11,874 nt of DNA, taken from NCBI GenBank assembly GCA_013001935.1, contig JABDKZ010000493.1, positions 1 to 11,874 of the forward strand. The letters are read 5' to 3'. Numbering within the stretch: position 1 is the stretch's first letter; every line of letters starts with the position of its first letter. The notes under the pieces were generated by a model, which did not search any database, was not told the origin of the DNA, and saw nothing but the letters and a program-made list of their open reading frames with translations. Position numbers and translations under genes: made by a program. Origin of the DNA: Maribacter sp. GTDB lineage: Bacteria; Bacteroidota; Bacteroidia; Flavobacteriales; Flavobacteriaceae. Shown piece by piece: positions 7,924-11,874 of this stretch.

Positions 7924-8139
7924 TTAATATCTATATGTAATTCTTGCTTTGGTCAGGTCATATGGACTCATCTCCAATTTAACCTTATCACCAGGAAGCA
8001 ATTTTATATAATGCATTCTCATTTTACCAGAAATATGGGCTGTTACTACATGACCATTCTCTAGTTCTACTCGAAACATTGCATTTGATAGGGCTTCTAT
8101 AATAGACCCATCTTGTTCTATTGCTGCTTGTTTAGCCAT
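7924..8139 (-). CDS. infA: Translation initiation factor IF-1
   Basis: IF-1 occupies the 30S A site during initiation and supports IF-2 and IF-3. The 71-residue protein is a single S1-like OB fold: [40 protein letters not shown] (22-41), then [20 protein letters not shown] (45-64) and a final ARITYRY. Length and motifs are standard. It begins 3 nt after the secY stop and is followed by rpmJ, the classic secY-infA-rpmJ-rpsM junction of the spc and alpha operons. No map or adk gene lies between secY and infA. Confidence 0.98.
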   Translation of the reverse strand: MAKQAAIEQDGSIIEALSNAMFRVELENGHVVTAHISGKMRMHYIKLLPGDKVKLEMSPYDLTKARITYRY

Positions 8140-8142
8140 AAT

Positions 8143-9486
8143 CTATGCTACTTTCCTGTTTTTACCTGATTTCATTAAACCGTCATAATGCCTGTTCAAT
8201 AAGTAAGCATTTACTTGCTGAACAGTATCAATGGCTACACCAACCATAATCAATAATGATGTACCACCATAAAACAATGCCCAACCTGCTTGAACATCCA
8301 TCAACTTAACCACTATAGCCGGTAATACCGCCAATAATGCCAAGAATATTGATCCAGGCAATGTAATCAAGGACATAATCTTATCCAGAAAATCACCTGT
8401 TTCCTTACCGGGTCTTATCCCTGGAATAAAACCACCGCTTCTTTTCAAATCATCGGCCATTTTATTGGTAGGCACTGTAATCGCCGTATAAAAATAGGTG
8501 AAGATGATAATCAAAAGTGCAAACAATATGTTGTAGGCCAATCCAAAAATATCTTGAAATTGAACCTCCATCCATTGACCGACAGCTGTACTATTAAAAG
8601 TTTTACCAATCAAACCAGGAGCAAACATTATCGCCTGTGCAAATATAATAGGCATTACCCCAGAAGCATTCAATTTTAGAGGAATATATTGTCTGGACCC
8701 CATTACATTCTTCTCATATCCTCCTGATGCCGTTCTTCTTGCATACTGTACAGGAATCTGACGCGTAGCCATTACCAATAAAACACTGGCAAGAATCACC
8801 AAGAACCAAAGAATAACTTCAATCAATATGAACATTAGTCCACCTGTATTATTCGCGGTTCTAGAAATGAACTCCTGAACAAATGACTGTGGTAAGGTGG
8901 CAATAATCCCAATCATGATCAATAAGGAAATCCCGTTACCTATACCTTTATCCGTAATTTTTTCTCCCAACCACATGGCAAAGACACAACCTGTTACCAA
9001 TATTATTACGGATGGTACTATAAAATCTAATCCTTTACCTAAGACAAATGCACTATCAGGTACACCTAAAGCTCCCAAACTGTATAGATAAGCCGGTGCT
9101 TGAACGATACAAATACCGATAGTTAACCACCTTGTAATCTGGTTTATTGTTTTTCTTCCACTTTCGCCTTCCTTTTGTAATTTCTGTAAATACGGAATAG
9201 CGATACCCATTAATTGTACCACAATCGAGGCAGAAATATAAGGCATGATACCCAGTGCAAAAATAGAGGCATTTGCAAATGCACCCCCTGTAAATGCATT
9301 CAGAATTCCTAAAATACCACTATCTGTATTGGAGGTTAATTCTGCCAGCTGAGTTGTATCTATACCTGGAAGAACGATTTGACAACCAAAACGGTATACC
9401 AAAAGAAGGCCTAAGGTGATTATTATCCTATTCCTTAGCTCTTCAATCTTCCAAATATTGGACAGTGTCTCGAAAAATTTCTTCAT
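8143..9486 (-). CDS. secY: Protein translocase subunit SecY
   Basis: SecY forms the inner-membrane protein-conducting channel with SecE and SecG; SecA drives it for secretion. The 447 residues show ten hydrophobic segments at roughly 19-36, 69-96, 118-137, 153-173, 183-203, 217-240, 272-290, 312-336, 372-394 and 402-420. Signatures include FNAFTGGAF-type plug/TM2 sequence (ILNAFTGGAFANASIFALGI, 61-80), GIGNGISLLI (181-190), RRTASGGYEKN (250-260), LKLNASGVMPIIFAQ (270-284), and the cytosolic loop GGFIPGIRPGKETGDFLDKI (351-370). R358 aligns with the E. coli R357 needed for SecA-dependent export. It follows rplO by 18 nt, the normal spc-operon place. Confidence 0.98.
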   Translation of the reverse strand: MKKFFETLSNIWKIEELRNRIIITLGLLLVYRFGCQIVLPGIDTTQLAELTSNTDSGILGILNAFTGGAFANASIFALGIMPYISASIVVQLMGIAIPYLQKLQKEGESGRKTINQITRWLTIGICIVQAPAYLYSLGALGVPDSAFVLGKGLDFIVPSVIILVTGCVFAMWLGEKITDKGIGNGISLLIMIGIIATLPQSFVQEFISRTANNTGGLMFILIEVILWFLVILASVLLVMATRQIPVQYARRTASGGYEKNVMGSRQYIPLKLNASGVMPIIFAQAIMFAPGLIGKTFNSTAVGQWMEVQFQDIFGLAYNILFALLIIIFTYFYTAITVPTNKMADDLKRSGGFIPGIRPGKETGDFLDKIMSLITLPGSIFLALLAVLPAIVVKLMDVQAGWALFYGGTSLLIMVGVAIDTVQQVNAYLLNRHYDGLMKSGKNRKVA

Positions 9487-9504
9487 AGTATTGTCTTGTC
9501 TAGC

Positions 9505-9957
9505 TTATAAATTTATTGCTTCACCCCCAGCTGCTTCGATGGCAGCCTTTGCAGAAGCTGTAAATTTATGTACTGAAACCTTCAAGGAGGCTTTTAACTC
9601 CCCTCTTCCTAAAATCTTTACCAAATCATTCTTTCCTACCAAACCATTGGCGACAAGCGTATCAAAAGTAACCGCATCCTTTATCACTTTTTTGTCTACC
9701 AATTCCTGTAATTTGTCAAGATTGATCCCTTGGTATTCTTTTCGGTTAATGTTTGTAAACCCAAACTTCGGAACGCGTCTTTGTAAAGGCATTTGACCCC
9801 CTTCAAAACCAATTTTCTTGGAATATCCAGATCTTGACTTGGCCCCTTTGTGTCCTCTAGTTGCCGTTCCTCCCTTTCCTGAGCCTTGGCCTCTTCCTAC
9901 TCTTTTCCCGTCTCTATTGACAGAACCTTCAGCTGGTTTTAGATTACTTAAATTCAT
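9505..9957 (-). CDS. rplO: Large-subunit ribosomal protein L15 (uL15)
   Basis: L15 is a late-assembly 50S protein whose extended glycine- and arginine-rich N-terminus threads into 23S rRNA. The 150 residues include MNLSNLKPAEGS, GRGQGSGKGGTATRGHKGAK (21-40), FEGGQMPLQRRVPKFGF (51-67), and the C-terminal globular signature around VGKNDLVKILGRGELK (107-122) and FTASAKAAIEAAGG (132-145). Length is close to the E. coli protein (144). It starts 16 nt after rpmD and precedes secY. Confidence 0.98.
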   Translation of the reverse strand: MNLSNLKPAEGSVNRDGKRVGRGQGSGKGGTATRGHKGAKSRSGYSKKIGFEGGQMPLQRRVPKFGFTNINRKEYQGINLDKLQELVDKKVIKDAVTFDTLVANGLVGKNDLVKILGRGELKASLKVSVHKFTASAKAAIEAAGGEAINL

Positions 9958-9973
9958 TACACTATTATATATG

Positions 9974-10153
9974 TTAAGCCTCCTCTGTGGTGACTAAGTG
10001 TTTAACTTTATCTATCATGCCAAGAATGTTCGGCGTGGCGTCATGCTCTACTATTTGGCCAATCTTACGTAGTCCCAATGCTTCCAAAGTTCTTTTTTGA
10101 TTCTGTGGACGTTTAATACTACTCCTTAACTGTTTTACCTTAATCTTTGCCAT
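9974..10153 (-). CDS. rpmD: Large-subunit ribosomal protein L30 (uL30)
   Basis: This short gene between rpsE and rplO translates from the ATG at 10153 to a TAA at 9974-9976, giving 59 residues, the same length as E. coli L30. It begins MAKIKVKQLRSSIKRPQNQK and continues RTLEALGLRKIGQIVEHDAT (21-40) and NILGMIDKVKHLV (42-54). The KRPQNQKRTLEALGLRK and GMIDKVKHLV parts are the family hallmarks. L30 binds 23S rRNA on the 50S periphery. It lies 10 nt after rpsE and 16 nt before rplO. Confidence 0.96.
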   Translation of the reverse strand: MAKIKVKQLRSSIKRPQNQKRTLEALGLRKIGQIVEHDATPNILGMIDKVKHLVTTEEA

Positions 10154-10163
10154 ACTAATTCAA

Positions 10164-10688
10164 TTATCCTTTAAAAACTTTTTCCAAAGAAACTCCTCTT
10201 TGTTGAGCAACAGTCATCGCTCCTCTTAATTGCAATAGTGCATCAAAAGTTGCTTTAACAACATTATGTGGGTTAGAAGAACCCTGGGATTTAGACAATA
10301 CATCATGTACCCCAACGGCTTCCAATACCGCTCTAACAGCACCACCAGCAATTACCCCTGTACCATGTGATGCAGGTTGAATATAAACACGGGCACCACC
10401 ATACTTTCCTTTTTGCTCATGAGGCAAGGTGTGCTTATCCAAAGGAATTCGAATAAGGTTCTTTTTAGCATCTTCGATAGCTTTTGCAATGGCAGTTGCG
10501 ACTTCTTTGGATTTACCCAAACCGTGGCCTACTACACCGGCTTCATCACCTACTACAACGATGGCAGAGAAACCAAATGCTCTACCCCCCTTAGTTACCT
10601 TGGTTACCCTTTGTACGCCTACCAATCTATCTTTTAGCTCTAAACCTCCCGGCTTAACAGTTTCTACGTTTTTGTATTTCTGGTACAT
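10164..10688 (-). CDS. rpsE: Small-subunit ribosomal protein S5 (uS5)
   Basis: S5 lies at the 30S mRNA entry and decoding region; changes in it affect fidelity and spectinomycin response. The 174 residues (E. coli 167) have a double-stranded-RNA-binding-like N-domain with [19 protein letters not shown] (18-36) and [19 protein letters not shown] (38-56). The C-domain has [20 protein letters not shown] (94-113), [19 protein letters not shown] (115-133), [14 protein letters not shown] and a final [10 protein letters not shown]. It starts 8 nt after rplR and is preceded by AAAGAG, a weak purine-rich leader. Confidence 0.98.
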   Translation of the reverse strand: MYQKYKNVETVKPGGLELKDRLVGVQRVTKVTKGGRAFGFSAIVVVGDEAGVVGHGLGKSKEVATAIAKAIEDAKKNLIRIPLDKHTLPHEQKGKYGGARVYIQPASHGTGVIAGGAVRAVLEAVGVHDVLSKSQGSSNPHNVVKATFDALLQLRGAMTVAQQRGVSLEKVFKG

Positions 10689-10696
10689 ACTCTTTA

Positions 10697-11053
10697 TTAA
10701 AATTTTAGTCCTGCTTCCCTTGCTCCTTCCGCGAGCGATTTAACTCTACCATGATATAGGTTACCGCCCCTATCAAAGGCAACTTGACCTATACCGGCTT
10801 TTATACATTTTTCGGCTATAGTTTTACCAACTAAAGCGGCAAGTTCTGACTTATTCCCTTTTGTTGAAGCCAAATCTTTATCTCTTGATGAAGCTGCAAG
10901 CAAAGTAGTTCCTTCATTATCATCGATAACCTGGGCATAGATTCCTGTATTACTTCTAAATACCGACAATCTTGGCCTTTCGGCAGTTCCAAAGGATACC
11001 TTTCTGATCCTTCTTCTGATTCTTAATTTTCTTTGAGTCTTTGATAATCCCAT
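10697..11053 (-). CDS. rplR: Large-subunit ribosomal protein L18 (uL18)
   Basis: L18 carries 5S rRNA into the 50S subunit with L5 and L25. The 118-residue protein (E. coli 117) has the basic N-terminus [14 protein letters not shown] (5-18), [20 protein letters not shown] (25-44), and the C-terminal signature [20 protein letters not shown] (93-112). The order L6-L18-S5-L30-L15 is standard. It is 11 nt downstream of rplF and 8 nt upstream of rpsE. Confidence 0.98.
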   Translation of the reverse strand: MGLSKTQRKLRIRRRIRKVSFGTAERPRLSVFRSNTGIYAQVIDDNEGTTLLAASSRDKDLASTKGNKSELAALVGKTIAEKCIKAGIGQVAFDRGGNLYHGRVKSLAEGAREAGLKF

Positions 11054-11064
11054 GACACTTATTA

Positions 11065-11607
11065 TTAAGCTGATTTACCTGCTTTTCTTCTTAACTGTTC
11101 TCCTACGAACTTGATACCTTTTCCTTTGTAAGGCTCTGGCTTGCGGAACGAACGAATCTTCGCTGCAACCTGACCAACCAATTGTTTGTCAAAAGAGGTT
11201 AGTTTAATGATAGGGTTCTTTCCTTTTTCAGAAGTAGTTTCTATCTTAACTTCAGGTGCTATATTCATTACAATATTGTGGGAAAACCCAAGTGCAAGAT
11301 CCAATTTTTGACCCTGATTACTAGCCCTGTAACCTACACCAACCAATTCCAATTCCTTGGTCCAACCTTTAGACACACCCTCAACCATATTCAAAACCAA
11401 AGACCTATAGAGGCCATGTTTTGCTTTATGCTCCTTAGAATCTGTAGGTCTGGTTACCCATGCCTGACCATCTTCTATCTTGATCTCAACACCTGAAAAT
11501 TCTTGGTTCAATTCACCCAATTTTCCTTTTACAGTAACCTCATTGTCCTTAACCTCAACGGTTACGCCTTCTGGGATTGCAATTGGATTATTACCTATTC
11601 TTGACAT
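11065..11607 (-). CDS. rplF: Large-subunit ribosomal protein L6 (uL6)
   Basis: L6 binds 23S rRNA near the sarcin-ricin loop and the factor-binding site. The 180 residues show two tandem homologous domains. The first starts [20 protein letters not shown] (1-20) with [10 protein letters not shown] (24-33). The second begins [20 protein letters not shown] (85-104) with LGFSHNIV and ends in the signature [22 protein letters not shown] (157-178). Length matches E. coli (177). It starts 21 nt after rpsH; AAAGAG lies 8-13 nt before the ATG. Confidence 0.98.
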   Translation of the reverse strand: MSRIGNNPIAIPEGVTVEVKDNEVTVKGKLGELNQEFSGVEIKIEDGQAWVTRPTDSKEHKAKHGLYRSLVLNMVEGVSKGWTKELELVGVGYRASNQGQKLDLALGFSHNIVMNIAPEVKIETTSEKGKNPIIKLTSFDKQLVGQVAAKIRSFRKPEPYKGKGIKFVGEQLRRKAGKSA

Positions 11608-11628
11608 TTTATTACTCTTTAAATAGCA

Positions 11629-11874
11629 TTAATATACATAACACAATACCTCGCCACCTACATTCTCGTTTTTGGCTTGCTTACTTGTCATTACCCCATG
11701 CGAAGTAGAAACAATTGCAACACCTAAACCATTTAGTACTCGTGGCATATCGCCAGAGTTGGCATACTTACGTAAACCAGGCTTACTTATACGCTGTAAT
11801 TTTTTTATCACCGGCTCCTTGGTTACCCTATCATATTTTAAGGCAATCTTTATAGAACCTTGTACTTTATCCTC
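11629..11874 (-). CDS. rpsH: Small-subunit ribosomal protein S8 (uS8), C-terminal 81 residues (5' end outside the window)
   Basis: The frame is open from the right edge (11874) to a TAA at 11629-11631, giving 81 residues beginning [16 protein letters not shown]8 hallmarks are [36 protein letters not shown], and the end [13 protein letters not shown]. Full S8 is about 132 aa, so about 51 N-terminal residues lie outside. S8 binds helix 21 of 16S rRNA and in E. coli represses the spc operon post-transcriptionally. The internal ATG at 11811 is not the start because coding similarity continues upstream of it. It is the first visible gene of the operon. Confidence 0.96.
   Translation of the reverse strand, partial: EDKVQGSIKIALKYDRVTKEPVIKKLQRISKPGLRKYANSGDMPRVLNGLGVAIVSTSHGVMTSKQAKNENVGGEVLCYVY

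Noticed and set aside
9416..9796. Plus-strand frame of 126 codons opposite rplO and the start of secY
   Set aside because: It spans two conserved minus-strand genes and has no motif or promoter, so it is a shadow frame.
10377..10743. Two overlapping plus-strand frames opposite rpsE and rplR
   Set aside because: Both are antisense to ribosomal-protein genes and overlap each other in different frames, with no independent evidence.
11629..11811. A 60-residue S8 reading starting at the internal ATG at 11811
   Set aside because: The same frame is open to the window edge and its extra 21 residues also fit S8; the true start lies outside the window.

Overview
This 11.9 kb window is a chromosomal housekeeping segment of a bacterium in phylum Bacteroidota, most likely a member of the Flavobacteriaceae. 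The reasons are: protein-level character (a C-minus L36, an L17 with a long basic/acidic tail, an enolase of the Bacteroidota type), AT-rich spacers, almost no Shine-Dalgarno sequences, and promoter boxes matching the Bacteroidota consensus TAnnTTTG (-7) with TTG/TTTG near -33. The genus cannot be decided from the sequence. Every gene is on the minus strand, so transcription runs from 11874 towards 1.

Region 1 (11874 to about 4680) is the distal part of the ribosomal-protein superoperon (spc plus alpha operons): rpsH (5' end outside the window), rplF, rplR, rpsE, rpmD, rplO, secY, infA, rpmJ, rpsM, rpsK, rpsD, rpoA, rplQ. Most spacers are 2 to 21 nt. Two are longer, rpsK-rpsD (87 nt) and rpoA-rplQ (67 nt), and both can form hairpins. 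The run ends in a strong intrinsic terminator at 4682-4713. Two short genes, rpmJ (38 aa) and rpmD (59 aa), fill what would otherwise look like spacers.

Region 2 (4644 to 1) holds central-metabolism genes read in the same direction: carA (carbamoyl-phosphate synthase small subunit), eno (enolase, followed by an intrinsic terminator), a divergent GT5 glycogen/starch synthase-like glycosyltransferase, and the 5' third of gltA (citrate synthase, running off the left edge). Good Bacteroidota-type promoters lie in front of the GT5 gene and gltA, a strong -7 box lies in front of eno, and a weak candidate lies in front of carA. These are therefore probably separate transcription units.

Together the genes cover ribosome assembly, translation initiation, protein export and RNA polymerase, followed by pyrimidine/arginine precursor synthesis, glycolysis, polyglucan synthesis and entry to the TCA cycle. 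I see no mobile element, CRISPR array, tRNA, rRNA or defence system, and no stretch over 300 bases without a gene. I found no credible new biological system. The points worth a second look are a probably leaderless GT5 transcript, a perfect 17-bp dyad just upstream of the gltA promoter, the rpoA-rplQ intercistronic hairpin, and the presence and divergence of the GT5 gene between eno and gltA.
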